From Saturnia japonica (Eukaryota > Arthropoda > Insecta > Lepidoptera > Saturniidae): DNA of 64,000 nucleotides. The DNA lies in contig CM065304.1 of assembly GCA_033032175.1 (NCBI GenBank), positions 14,012,001 through 14,076,000 on the forward strand. The letters are read 5' to 3'. The position numbers were made by a program, and so were the translations under genes. Shown one piece after another: positions 32,064 through 44,420 of this stretch. Positions within the stretch are counted from its first letter, which is position 1. Each line of letters opens with the position of its first letter. The notes under the pieces were generated by a model. It had not been told where the DNA came from and searched no databases. It worked only from the letters and a program-made list of their open reading frames with translations.

Positions 32064-33599
32064 AAAAGCAAACGTTTTTGACTTAAAACACTGTCTTTCA
32101 TTAAGTACGTACTTAAAATAGGTAAGTTAATACTATAGTATTAAAATTAATAGCATTAAAATTCTTTACGATACTTCGTTTTTTAATTCCACGGAGTAAA
32201 TTGACAATCACTAATGTCAAAATTTTAAAATAATATTGCCACATTTACTTTTGTAGTGTTGTGCTACCGTATTATTTACGTTCCAACTATTTCAAACAAT
32301 TTTTATTTATTAATTGAAATGTTTTGTATTCTTCGACATACCCTTTAATTTATTATTATCATTTTTTAATTCAGGAAACTATAAAATGTATAAATAGACG
32401 GGATTTCGTCTCCCTTATTCGGCCTTCACCTTTGGAGGGTTCAGTATTTTCAAAACTTATAAATAGGTATATTTAATCGTACGATTTTACGGTTAGTTCC
32501 AATTGGTGACATCACTATTTTAAAAATACAAAAACCTAGCAAGCAACACTTGAAATGTCATTTTACTCCATGGGAATATAAAAGACACTGTAACTTTCTA
32601 TAACACGGTCAGCAATATAACAAATGTCAATTCGTTTGTATCAATAACATCCAATAACTATTCATCTAATCTCTTTGTCATTTGATAGAAAATTTAGTTT
32701 TTTTTTCCAAGTCAGTTGTAGCATACCAGAAGTACAGTGTTTTATACGGTATTTAAAAAAATTCTGTTTTTGATTTAAATATTTTATGAATATAACATTT
32801 GTGTTGTTGCGTATCTGTGCGTTGAATAAAATGCCGCTTATGTACACAGATGAATTTATTTTCACAAAAGATTGACAGAGTACAAGTACACGTTATATGT
32901 CGTTTACAAAAGACCTATGTTGACCGCTGCCTCACAACAAATTTCTATTATCGCAAAAATAATCGCTTTTAGAGATTTCTGTCTGTATCGCTTCGTATTC
33001 AAAACTATACACTAAACTGATGTCTGAATTCTTTTGCTTGTACATTTTTTATTAAAAAGCGATGGAACTTTCGCGTCGCAACTTAAAGCGATAGCGCGTA
33101 CCGCTCGAGAATATTCTACGCGCAATTGCGAGAAATGAATAGGTAAAAAAAGATCTCGGGCATTATGTCCATTCTATGAATCGATGTTAAACTTTTAATG
33201 CCGTTTCAGTGTTTTTCTTTTCTCTTTGAATTGACAGTAAACCTGAACAGGAATGAATCATTTTCTCACTATCACCAGCCGACGTTCATGAAACATCGGC
33301 AATCTAGCAGTTTCTTTTTTACTTATCATAACTCATGATATATTGCATTTATTATTGACTTTAACTAAATTTAGAACTTTCTTTATAACTTAAAAAAAAT
33401 CCACTTTACGTGTAGGGGAGGTACTCCAACAAAAAAATTTATTCTTTTTATTTTATGATTAATATGTATACCCATACCAAATTACAGCTTTCAAGTACTA
33501 AGACTCTAAGTTAAGCTGCGGACAGACAGACGGACATAGCGAAATTATAAAGGTTCCTTGTTAACTTCAGAACCCTAAAATGAATGTTTCTTTATTTGT
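32064..33599. other. intronic DNA without recognised features
   Basis: AT-rich. Near 33510-33580 a short GACAGACAGACGGACATAGCG...GGTTCC segment resembles endings of common lepidopteran repeats. No ORF of interest. Confidence 0.4.
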
Positions 33600-33900
33600 T
33601 TTATTTGTCAAGTCCGCGTTTCAATGTTATTCATCCGATAGCGATGAAGCTTTGGACAGTTGTTATGGATCGGTAAAACCATTTAAATAAATAGGTGGCT
33701 CGCGTGTCTTTTTTTTATAGTAGCTTTGCAAATTGACGGTGCTGTACCTTACGGTAAGCACAGTACAATCCAAACACAATTCATTTAGAAGATAACGACA
33801 ACGAAGTCGCGGGCAAAATCTGGTATATAATAATATTATAAATATGAAAGTAAGTTTTCCTGAATGTTTTTCTCTCAATCACGCTTAAACAGTTAAATGG
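33600..33900 (-). repeat. lepidopteran-style dispersed repeat family H fragment
   Basis: It contains TTCATCCGATAGCGATGAAG and a run (GACAACGAAGTCGCGGGCAAAATCTGGTATATAAT) that on the minus strand gives the familiar moth-repeat phrase GCCCGCGACTTCGT. No partner copy in the window; assigned from general familiarity. Confidence 0.35.
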
Positions 33901-34538
33901 TTCTACGATGTATCATATTTTCAACAGATTTTCCGTTACTTGGATATGATAACAGCTTTTAGATTAATTTCTGACTTTTGAAGGGAAAATCAACACAAAG
34001 CTTAGAAAAATATGGCCCGAAGAACAAGCGCGCAAAGGTAATTTACAAGTTTTATTGAGGTACAAAATACTTGCAATGTTTCATATTGTGTTACATTTGG
34101 CTGAAATAGCAGACATATTGCTTTACTTACATTGCTGTTTTTTATATATTTCATATTTTTATTTGTCTAATTATTTCGTGCACTAGTAAATGTATTTTTA
34201 TAGTTATATAAGATAGAACAAGGAACTCCTCTAAAACATTGAAATTGATTTTCTTTTTTGTTAAAAATTATATTGTTTATAATAAGAATTAAATAGTCAG
34301 ACGCGTTTTAACACATTTTATTTCAATTTACGCTTTTCTTTTTATAGATGTATAATATATATTTTAACCATACTCTCATCTTATGTTACGTGAGGATGGA
34401 ATCGTAGATGATACACGTTAATCCTATAACTCATCAACAGGTGTTTAGCGACAGAATTTATGCGTGAAATATTAACCTTTGGTTTGGTTTTATAGACTTT
34501 AAACGAAATATAAAGTTATCAAACGTGAATAATTCGTA
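33901..34538. other. intronic DNA with a repeat A scrap
   Basis: About 34200-34280 is a minus-strand piece of repeat family A (GGAACTCCTCTAAAACATTGAAATTGATTTTC). The rest is AT-rich and unassigned. Confidence 0.4.
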
Positions 34539-35780
34539 TCCAGCTAAAGAGGGAGATGAGACAGTCGACGTCACATAATGTCACATGAAGTCCATTTCTT
34601 TGACAGCTCAGCAATTTCTCTTCTACCACTCACTTATTGAATTTGATGTCACTTTAGAGAACTATACATTAGGCATTTTTAAATATTGTTATTACACATA
34701 CACATAAAAAATCAATAAGAAACTTATTATTTTCATAAATAAAACATTTTGTCGAAATTTTTGATTTTTCATACAAACAGTACCAATGCATTGAGAATAT
34801 AGTTTTATCGTATACAATAGACGGAAAAATATTTTTTATTTAAAATGTTTTTAATGTTGGAAAAAATATGTAGTTTATAGCTAGATATTTAACGGCACGA
34901 CAAAACAATTTAACAGAAGATTTCTACACTTTGAGAACAATTTAAGAGAAAATATGGTCTTCTACAGAAATTATTGTTTTTTTACTCTTGTTATTTGCGA
35001 TATTTTTGATGAAGATCCTAGTTGTATTTTGTAATTACTTACCTGGTAGTAACAGTTGTAAATATCCAACATATATTGGTGATTGTTTTTGTATTTGTTT
35101 TGTGTTCAGTTAGTTAGGAATGATACAGAGATATAATGTGAGCGGGTGTCAGTTCGAAAATAAAATGTACTGAGCCCGGTGAAGTTGTCCAAGTCTCTAA
35201 TGGCTTCAAGGCTCTTAAGGTTAACATGTGTAAGTCAGTTCGAAAAAAAGAAGGCAAACGTCAGTTCAAGCTTACCATAGGGTCTACAATCAACAGGCAG
35301 CGAATGTTAAGATTTGTAGTTACGAACATTTGTACTACAAGTATAAGAAAATATTATAACATAAGAATCGATTTACAACTTTCTATTATTTATTCATAAT
35401 ATCAACTAAAGCCGTATGCAGTTTTATTTAAATCCGCCAGCAGTTGCGGCGTAATTCATGTACAATTAAAAAAAATTGTGTCCTCTTTAAATGTTATTGT
35501 AAGATTTAAAGTAGTTTTTAAGAAGTCTTTTTGGACCCAACATTTGGATGTTTATAGTTTTGAAGGGTAAAAGATTTGGCTTTTGGGGATATATTGTCAT
35601 AAGACTTGGCAATACCCTGAACTATAAACCCCTCACTATTATATTTTGGAATTGGTCACGTGACTTGTTTGTTTACACTCTTGATTCATTTCGAAGAACT
35701 GTACTATAGTTACTGAGTGACAGAGACGACGCTCTACGAAGCTGAAAGTAGTCGATTATCTTCCTCCCTCTTTAGCTGGA
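34539..35780. mobile_element. 1.24-kb non-autonomous DNA transposon, 17-bp terminal inverted repeats
   Basis: TCCAGCTAAAGAGGGAG at 34539-34555 is repeated exactly in inverse at 35764-35780, with TA on both outer sides (34537-34538, 35781-35782), the Tc1/mariner-type duplication. The interior has no ORF of 60 codons and is AT-rich, with no other recognised sequence. An autonomous relative is not in the window. Confidence 0.7.
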
Positions 35781-35782
35781 TA

Positions 35783-36089
35783 TGCATTATTTACCGTCCG
35801 GTAACTTGTACATTTTGTTAAACTGAATATAAATGGTTGATAATTCACAAATGATGTATCGAAATATTTACATTCTACTATGTAATTAAAGTTATTAATA
35901 TTATATTAGTTATAATTGTATTTCTTTATTTTAGAAAATACAGAGAAAATCGATGTGGCCCCTCGTCTTTCTACATCGTCACGTGCTCGAAAACTTTACG
36001 ATTATTTAAAACGTTGTTTTCATTCGGATGTTTGATGTTTACTTGACTGATGTTTAACGACATGTCAATACAAATAAATAAAATTGAAG
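35783..36089. other. intronic DNA without recognised features
   Basis: AT-rich; nothing recognised. Confidence 0.4.
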
Positions 36090-36545
36090 GGTCTGTTTGT
36101 AATGTCAAAATAAAGGCTTTTTACTAAATGCTTATGATAGTATAATACGATACCTATAATAAAAAACCTTTTTTTTGTCTGTTTGTTTGCTCCGGGTAAT
36201 CTCTGAAACGGTTGGACCTATTTTGATGGAACTTTCACTGACAGATAGCTAATGTAATTAAAAAATGACTTAGCGATCCGGAACTAATACGAAAATAGTA
36301 AAGAAATTCAATAAATTATAAATAAGTAGAAATAAATTCGGGCGCTTATATGGCTTACGCTGAGTAAACCATAAGAGATATATCAAATGAATGTACTAAA
36401 TAATTGTTGATCTTAAAAAGACCTACAAAAAAGTCCGCAAGAATTATGTTTATCTTCTAAGGATAATCCATGATAAGTATTTTTTATTTTAAGATCGACG
36501 GAATTTTTTAATCCACGCAAGCGCAGCCACGGGAACACCTGGTTG
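36090..36545 (-). repeat. dispersed repeat family B, copy 2
   Basis: Reverse complement carries the family order: ACGAATTTTGC-like start region (degenerate), AAGCGCCCGAATTTATTTC, AGTTCCATCAAAATAGGTCCAACCGTTTC and CGGAGCAAACAAACAGAC tail. Moderately diverged. Confidence 0.6.
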
Positions 36546-37989
36546 ATATTGGTTAGATTTGTACTTTGTTAATCTGAAATAAAATGTATCATTAAAGAAC
36601 TATGCAAATGTAAAATGTGGCAAGCAATTTACAAAACATCGAGGCTTTCCAAGCAGAATATCATAAGCGACATTTATAAAATTTTACATAAGAATCATTT
36701 TATTAATACCTTTAAACATTACATTGTTAAGACCCTCTTCTGCAGTAGCCATTTTATGTATATTCTCATTCCTAGTGCGATCTGCTAATGTAACTTTACT
36801 TGAAACGAAAGGAAACTTTTTTTTATACACCCCGGTTAAAGCGCCGTTTAACAATTTAAGAATAAGTTCCTACCGCTAAACATGTGCTGCATGTTAAATC
36901 TATACTGTAAACTGCATATTATACTACTAAATATTCTATATTTTTTAGAAATACTGCTGTCGGTTTGTTCACTTCATTGCCAGCGGTCTACATTCACGCC
37001 ACGCTTACCTTATGTTCTTTTTCACAACTGTTGTCATACTTAATACTTGCTTAAAGCTTGCCAAATTACTTTACGTTCATATTTACTGCTCGGCTCCTTA
37101 GAAGTCGTAGCGTAAAGTTATATTGAAGAATATTAATCAAGAAATAATAGGCTATAAAATGCAAAAAGAACTTTTCAGCAAATCTAACTGGTAGTTCCGT
37201 AGATTATCGCATAAACAAACAAACAAAAAACAAACTTGTACTTTGTAATTTATAATAGTGTAGACAAAAAACTTAATGACTAATACAATATATTTTTCTA
37301 TAAACACTTTTTTTTTTAAGTTTATGTACTTAAATGTCATTAATTACGCCTCAATTACTTTAGTTTTATGTAAACGCCATGTATAATGTACACGGTTTGA
37401 TCATAAGACATAAATCAGTCTATATAAATGAGATTATAAGTAAGGTAACTGTTAGCGACGCATAGGGCTAGGCGTGATGATTTAGGAAATAACATGGACA
37501 ATTAGTTGTAGGTATAAGTTGCTAGGCTTAAGGAATAAGCATTTACGTATGAACAATCGTTGATTTATTGTTTCTGTATTAATGAATTAAAGTGTAGGTA
37601 TTTAAAGATAGTAAATACGTAGTAATAAAGCTTATAATTTCGTAAGAATAGCATAGAAACGTACTGAACATATATTTCATAGATAATCTTCGTTTTAAAC
37701 CAGTTATGTGTAATGTTTGTGATTTTATAGGAATAGTTAGGCTTATATGTGAATTCTATCGTGCTTGTAATGTTTATAATTCATACATAACGTCTTTATA
37801 GGCTGTTTTGTGTTATAACGTTTAAAGTTTAATATTTACGAAGTTTACTATTCCTTAATGTTATATTGTGTGTATTTAGGTAGATATTAATGTTCTAAAT
37901 AGATTTGAATAGGTTTTGTAACATTCCAATAAGAATCTTATGAGATATTAGCTAATTACGTGAAATTGTATGTAATAATAATAATAACA
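36546..37989. other. intronic DNA without recognised features
   Basis: AT-rich over 1.4 kb. A minus-strand frame at 37152-37340 is low-complexity (Lys/Phe-rich). No repeat partner noticed. Confidence 0.4.
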
Positions 37990-39010
37990 GAATAGTAGCA
38001 ACGCGCCACGCCACGTGCCGTGTTACTAGGAAATGTTAGAGTAGGTGGGGAATAGACGCCATCGTTCCGTCCCGCTCCAACACCGGTATAAATATGAGGT
38101 TGTTGCGGCCAACCGGCACACAGAGTGTCAAACGCTCAAGTGTGTCAAGACAAGACCCTGAAGATTTGCAAGACGCTTTGTGTCAAGAAACCGAAGCACT
38201 GGATAGTATTAAGAACTATTGTAAGCGGCCATTGTGAAGATTGAATACAGCGACTTGATTTTGGTGTTCGTGTGTCTCATTATCTTCAAGAAATCTTTCA
38301 CCCGCCAGCGACCCAGTCCACTTAGTTCTCCGTAGATACGCCAGCGCCACGCCTCCGTGTAGGCACCTCACTGCGTGTGTGCCGTTCTGTTTCTCTCTCT
38401 TCACGCCTGGTAGGTTCTGGTGGGAACAGAGTTGGTCGCACGTAGTGAGTTGGGCTTGCGTACTCTGGTTTGCAGCTCCCTGCTTACCGTAGTACGTATT
38501 CGCCGTGGTACCGAGTCCGAGGGTTGATAGGATGCCGTACTGCTGTCTCGTTGTGCAGCCCCGCTCGGTACTGTTATCGTTGGCGTAGCTAATTATTGTT
38601 AGGAGCGTACAGTTGCGCTGTTAGGCTTCTATGCGCCCGTTTTAGTAACTTACTGTTAGAAACAAAAGTCTGAGTGTACAGATACAGCGGGAGCAGCGCA
38701 GGGAAGGGAAGACTCGTGAGCATATTATATTCGCGGGGTCTCTCGCTCGCCCCCAATCACTGTGAAACTGTCAAAGCCTTCTGAGGCTAACAGTATAGGC
38801 AGTTCGGAAAAAAGTTCGCGGCGTAAAGTTCGTCGTACTATCACGTTTAAAGTTTTGGAAACAAGTTCTTTCAATATTCGATTGATATTCCTGAGGGCTG
38901 AGGTGGAACGCGTCATGTGTCAGTGCGTGTTGCCAACAACACCTTTTATCATACAACATCATAGCGCGAGAACTGCTTCTGTGCGCTAGAAATAGGTATG
39001 ACTGTGGTGA
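37990..39010 (+). promoter_or_regulatory. GC-rich island with TATA box: candidate promoter or retroelement LTR/leader
   Basis: Base composition switches sharply from AT-rich to balanced/GC-rich at about 37998 and back at about 39000. GTATAAATATGAGG at about 38085 is a good TATA box; about 30 bp downstream is CCGGCACACAGAGTGTCAAAC, typical spacing for a start site. The body lacks a long ORF; a 75-codon frame at 38762-38989 includes SSEKSSRRKVRRTITFKV. It could be the 5' LTR and leader of an LTR element, an alternative promoter in the fry locus, or a noncoding gene. I see no second LTR copy in the window. Confidence 0.35.
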
Positions 39011-40042
39011 ACTTTGCACACTTGTATTGATTCTGTGTATGGCTCAAATAATGCTCTCGTTCAAAGTGAAAAAGTATCCGAGTTAAATAAAAAAATTGTT
39101 ATTAGTTATTATTTAAGGAACAGTAAGGAATGTATATCATAATATATAAATTGAGAAATAAAGGATTGATAATATGTTTTTTATGTGCTAACCACTTACT
39201 TTTTTACTTACACTGCATTTTGTATAATATGATCTAATAGTGGCGTCTAAGGTGATTCTATAACTGTATAGGTTGAGGTAAAACAGATGAAGTCCCCAAA
39301 CTTTTCATAGACAACTTACCATGATTTTCGGTTTTAGGTAGACCCCTAACAGTTTTTACAACTGACATAATGCTGCTCACTTTGTAAGATATAAATTTCT
39401 AACTGCATTGCTATATATATAAACTAAAAATACTAAGATAATAATCAATAAATAATAGGCTATAAATGCAAAAATAATTAATTAATAATTAAATTCAAGT
39501 TTAAATGAACTAATTTAAATCTAAAAATAATAATTTACAACGGAAAAATACTTTTTATGTTTTAGAAATGTTTACTTCTAGGTAGTTTTACAAGTCGAAG
39601 ATAGATGATATGTGTAAGTTTCCATTCTTCTTACCCCTTATCCTACGTTAAGTAGTGTTGCAACAACATGTTTTCTTCTTCCGCTCTTCTCTATCAAATA
39701 TCACACCTTTTATACGCATATTCATTTTATTCACATAATCACTCATTAATCACACAATCAATCAATTCACCTTCATACTTAACATTCATCTAATTATATG
39801 AGTTTCATCCCTCCTCATAACGTGCCCATACCACGATAGCCTACATACAACCCCCCAACTTCTCTTCTCTCAACTTCTTTTCATCCATGGAAAGTAATGT
39901 CCTGCTTGATAGCTTGATTTTTAGACCACTGATAGTAGACCACTTTGGGAATAACTGAGCTAAAACAAATAATATATATATAAATATATATATTAACCAA
40001 CACACACCAGATATAACACTCACCATAGTAGCACGCTTAACT
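39011..40042. other. intronic DNA without recognised features
   Basis: AT-rich with a TC/AC-rich stretch at 39660-39850; no repeat partner noticed. Confidence 0.4.
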
Positions 40043-40299
40043 GCCTCGTTAGCCTAGTGGTCGTATGCGCAACTGCTATGATCGAAATCCTGGGTTCGAT
40101 TCCCAGGTCGAGCAAAGTGTTATTAGGTTTTTCCTATGAAATTCTCAGTAGCAGCTCGGAGTTTGGCTTCGTGCCCGATTAATGGCAATAGGCTCGCCCC
40201 CTATTACATGGCACCTAACAACATACTCAGCGAACTGTGGGTGTATATTAGTACAACTGTGCCTAACCCTTCGGGGAATACAGGCGTGATGGTATGTTG
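40043..40299 (+). repeat. tRNA-derived SINE, copy 3 (most complete)
   Basis: A box TAGCCTAGTGG at 40050-40060 and B box GGTTCGATTCC at 40093-40103 lie about 43 bp apart, as in tRNA genes and SINE heads. The body (CAGCTCGGAGTTTGGCTTCG, CCCCCTATTACATGG, CCTAACCCTTCGGGGAATAC) is shared with 26060-26290 and 30811-31060. It is not a functional tRNA: no cloverleaf acceptor stem is evident. Confidence 0.8.
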
Positions 40300-41289
40300 T
40301 TATAGTAGCACGCTTATGCGTGTCCGTGCATCGGGATCAGCCAATATATGTATATCCAGCTGTCGGGAAGCCCTGCGTGTTAGCGACGATCGCAGATAAA
40401 TTAACTACTAGTATTTCGTTCCTACACGATGTTTTTGGATTGTACTGTGATTCCATCAGGTTCAATCAATGCAAACTCTTTGTCGTTTGATAAAAAAATC
40501 GTTTGACTAAAGTATAATTTTCACTTCCTCTTTCCATAATAAAACCACAAGTGCGCTGTGGCTTTACGTTGGCTTCCAACTCGGTACGAACAAAAAGTTT
40601 GCAAATTCAATCTTTTACCGTACTGTGTAGTTGCAGAACAGTTTTCCATCCTTTGTGTTGCTTCTTTGTTATGACATCGGGTTCATTATGAATAGCATGA
40701 ATTCGCAATTAAGCAACTCGGTATGACAGCAACCACTGACTATGGATTCTCAATATCTCGTTAAACGTTTTTGTTTTTGAAATTTATTGTGCTTACCATA
40801 AAATAAAACACTCTTATTGGCGATATGTATTTCTTTATATATTGAGTATTATTAATATTATTTTAATAAAATTTTATTTAGACATCAAACTACTTTATAG
40901 ATTCGATTAAAACTAGAAAAATTGTAAGTGCATATATAATTTTTTTTTGTTCTATAAACTAATTTACATCATATCAGGGCGAACGAGCAATGTTCAGTGT
41001 TTTGCAAAAAAATATTATTTCAAAGCAATCATGACAACTGCCGTCAGAAGTGAACACTTAGAACTATAAACATTTTTCCTAAACTTCAAATGATAGAATT
41101 AATAATAATAATAATAGAAGTAACTATTATTAATATTAATAATAGATTTAAGAAAATACAAATATAATTTGAAATAAGAAATACTAACTTTGTAAAATAT
41201 AATTGTATAAAATCAGAAAATATTTTTTGACAATCGTTAACACACCACGTGACGTGAATATCGTTAGTTCCATTTCTAAGAAATATTAT
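40300..41289. other. intronic DNA with a family G scrap
   Basis: About 41020-41260 resembles the candidate MITE at 26720-27033 (ACTGCCGTCAGAAGTGAACACTT, CGTTAACACACCACGTGACG). The rest is unassigned. Confidence 0.4.
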
Positions 41290-41450
41290 ATAACAGCTGT
41301 GCCCGTGGCGTCGCTCACGTGGACTACAGAATGCCCGTGCGAATTTTACTCCCCCACTCCCGTCTATTTTAAAGATAAAAATGCTTTTTGTGGGTGTTTC
41401 TTAGAAGATAAATGTATACTTTCTCGATAGACTTTATATTGCTAAATATT
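41290..41450 (+). repeat. dispersed repeat family B, copy 3 (3'-truncated)
   Basis: AGCTGTGCCCGTGGCGTCGCTCACGTGGACTACAGAATGCCCGTGCG start to AAGATAAATGTATACTTTC. Only the first third of the family. Confidence 0.65.
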
Positions 41451-42118
41451 CAGCAGCACACATTTTAGAACTAATATTTGAATCCCATCGAGGATGATAG
41501 CGTTTCAAATGTTAATAAGATATGCGGTCTGAGTTTATTCTATAAAAACGTATTCCTCTATTTTATCTCTGATTAATGACACTACAAAAATATATACGCA
41601 TAACCAATGTCCTTGTTAATGTTCAAGAATAATATTTCTTTAATTTTCAAGAATACTAGTAGGTTAGATTAGCTGCTGGACCCGAAAATATCTCAAATTA
41701 CACTAGTTGTTCTTGCGCTTAATGTGCCGCCGCGCTTATGGTCTCGTATAGCCGAATTGCCTCCACGTTCCTATTGTGAAAAGTGTAAAAATATTCAAGT
41801 ATCATGATCTACATGTAACTAAAGGACGGTAGGAGAAAGGGCTCTTTAAACAGTGTAGAAAGTAATAATATACGTGTTAATATACGCGCTATCGGTACGT
41901 ACTCTATATACCATATAATATAGAGTACTGTTACGATCTACATCTGTTCACTTATAAGATGAATGTAACCAAATTACAATAACAAACAAACCAAACCAGA
42001 TTATTTTAAAAAACATGAATTAAAACGACGACATATTACATTATAATACTATTTGTATTTTATTAATTTTTTTTTTTTTGTAATAATTTATTTTTGTTTT
42101 TTATAAATTATATTTTTT
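41451..42118. other. intronic DNA without recognised features
   Basis: Nothing recognised. Confidence 0.35.
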
Positions 42119-42375
42119 TTAACCGACTTCAAAACAAGACAATATTTGCCATAAAAGAAAACTAACTTCAATGATTTTAAGGAGTTATTGAAGTCGATTA
42201 AAAAAGAGGGATGTTTATTTTATTATTATTTTTATTAAATAAAAAAATATTATTATTATTATTTTAAAAAAATATATTTGAATATCCTCCCTCTTTCTAA
42301 TCGACTTCATCAAAACTTCAAAATCATTCAACTTGGTTTTCTTTTTTGGTACATATTGTCTTGTTGTCTTAATGT
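42119..42375. repeat. palindrome made of two inverted family A pieces around an AT microsatellite
   Basis: The left arm (AAGACAATATTTGCCATAAAAG ... GAAGTCGATTAAAAAAGAGGG, about 42137-42213) and right arm (CCTCCCTCTTTCTAATCGACTTC ... AAGACAATA inverse, about 42282-42365) are inverted copies. The centre is ATT/AAT repeats. Both arms share motifs with family A. Confidence 0.6.
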
Positions 42376-42724
42376 TCTTTTTTACGTATTATATAATAAA
42401 TTACAGACTATATATTACATTACATTACTTATTATATACCAATTAATTAATACTATTATTGTATTATTTTTGAAAAGATATTTCTTTAAGGGCACGGTAA
42501 TAAATAACTTATGTAACGCGACGCGACAGTATGTGTTACGTTATGATGAAGTGTACCTTTTTTGGGCTTCTTCTTTTCTGTGTATCATTATGAATTACTA
42601 TGATATTAATCAGAATATACAAAAAAATATCTATATTAATAAATCCGTAGTTATGTCTATACATGTATTATTTTTTTCCAATTTCCCAACAGACATCTAT
42701 ATACATAGTGTAAAGGAAAGTCGC
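42376..42724. other. intronic DNA without recognised features
   Basis: A 187-codon frame starting at 42278 runs through here, but it is Ile/Tyr/Leu-rich AT translation that continues into repeat B. I treat it as non-coding. Confidence 0.5.
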
Positions 42725-43215
42725 TTAACTAGCTGTGTCCGTGGCTTCGCTCATGAGGACTACAGAATGCCCGCGCGAATTTTGCTTCCCCGCTCCCGGC
42801 TATTTTTAAAGACAAAAATGATTATTGTGGGCGTTTCTTAGAAGACAGATGTATACTCTCTGGGACTTTTTTGTAGGTCTTTTTAATGCCTATGATTATG
42901 TAGTATATTAATTTGCTATATCTTTTATGGTTTACTCATCGTAAGCCATTAAAGCGCCCGAATTGATTCACCATGCCCAGTTTTTTTTATTTGTGCGGAA
43001 CCCTAATTCTTTTTCTGAAATAAAAGTAGCCTAAGTTACTTCCTATATCATCGGCTATCTATCAATCAAAATTGGTCCAACCGTTTCGGAGTTTACCCGG
43101 AACAAACAGACAGACAGACAAAAATGGACTTTTTGTTATAGGTATCGTATATACTTTCATATGCATTTTAGTAAAAAACATTACAAACAGATATTTCAAT
43201 TTTATTAATTGTATA
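42725..43215 (+). repeat. dispersed repeat family B, copy 4 (full length)
   Basis: TTAACTAGCTGTGTCCGTGGCTTCGCTC start, ACTACAGAATGCCCGCGCGAATTTTGC, AAGCGCCCGAATTGATTCACC, TTGGTCCAACCGTTTCGGAG, CAGACAGACAGACAAAAATGG, to TTTTATTAATTGTATAGAT. Best reference copy for the family in this window. Confidence 0.7.
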
Positions 43216-43374
43216 GATAATCAACGGATTTTAATGAGGGTTTCACTACCATTTAGTTTTTTTTTACGGAAGGTTTTTATACATACATTATAAAAAATAA
43301 AATACATTCTAATTAAATTTTTGTATAGTAGAGAAAATTCAATTATTTGTAAATAAAGTCGAAACACGATTTTC

Positions 43375-43790
43375 AGGCGCGTAGATGGCTTACGCAGGCT
43401 AAACCTTATGAGATAAATCAAAATAATGTTTTAAAGAATTGTAGTTCTTTAAAAAGCCTACAGAAAAGTCCGCGTTAGCATATGTCCACAACACAACACT
43501 TTTAAATCGCAAAAAAAAGTAAATTTCCAAAAATTTTAAATTTCATTAATTCTTAACCGATTTTGACGATATTTTGTGGACGGGAAGCATACATCATACT
43601 ATAATTGAGAGGCTAGAAGAATCATTAATAATGCATTAGAAATTGTAAATTAGAATAATAGTTTTCAACCGATTTTTATGAAAATTGTACACGGGAAATA
43701 CATGCCACTCCTCAATTGATACGGCATATGAATTGTCAATAATATGTGTAAAAATAAAATTACGGGATGTAAATAACTACTGATAAATAT
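43375..43790 (-). repeat. repeat B fragment joined to repeat C copy 3
   Basis: 43375-43490 is a minus-strand family B internal piece (GGCGCGTAGATGGCTTACG ... AGCCTACAGAAAAGTCCGCG). 43500-43790 is a minus-strand family C piece (AACCGATTTTTATGAAAATTGTACACGGGAAATACATG and ATTACGGGATGTAAATAAC). Confidence 0.55.
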
Positions 43791-44420
43791 ATGGTCTTAT
43801 ATATCGACAATTACTGAGGTTCCAAGATGCACATAGTAATTCATTACCCTTGCTGGTAAACACAGGATAGCTTTGAGTCATGTATTAAAGCCCTTGGGGA
43901 GACCCAGTGATCCTTTAAGCTGCAACAAAGTCCCCTAATCGCCTCAGGCTAATTAAATATCGTTTAACTTTGGCCACAACACCTCATAACATTAGATGAA
44001 TTTTATAACGCTGGCCTTATTAAGAAGAAGAAAAGATACTCCGAACGTTTAGTCAGTATTTAAAAAAAGTTTGATCTTTTTGTTATTATATCAGAGTTTC
44101 GAAGAGTCCTACCTCTTCTACTCGTAAAGTGGGGATGTTTTTTCTCTCGTTCGTCCCACGATATGGGGTGTCGTTGGAAAAAGGTCGTTCAAAAATATTG
44201 TGGGTGTGTGAAAAAATTTTTTTGGTTCAGGGATCCGTTTGGTATTAAGGTTTAAAGTGCTTATTTTAGATAGAGTCAAGTGCCCACACCTCCCAGCTTA
44301 ATGGTTGTTTTTGGAGACTAAAAAATGTACGGTCGGGGGCACCGTTAGGAACGAAGTTATTAAAAAAAATAAGATTTACGTAAGGATAGTCGTGTTTTTC
44401 CGATCTTTTAATTTCTAAAA
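43791..44420. other. unassigned DNA preceding the tandem array
   Basis: 44100-44420 is less AT-rich (TCTCTCGTTCGTCCCACGATATGGGGTG, CCGTTAGGAACGAAGTTATT), with no protein frame. It may be part of the same element as the array that follows. Confidence 0.35.

Noticed and set aside
40043..40110. Possible tRNA gene
   Set aside because: A and B boxes are present, but no acceptor stem closes, and the same head recurs with a long shared tail, so it is a SINE.
42278..42841. 187-codon ORF on the + strand
   Set aside because: It is rich in Ile, Tyr and Leu from AT-rich DNA and runs across a palindrome into repeat B, so it is not a plausible gene.
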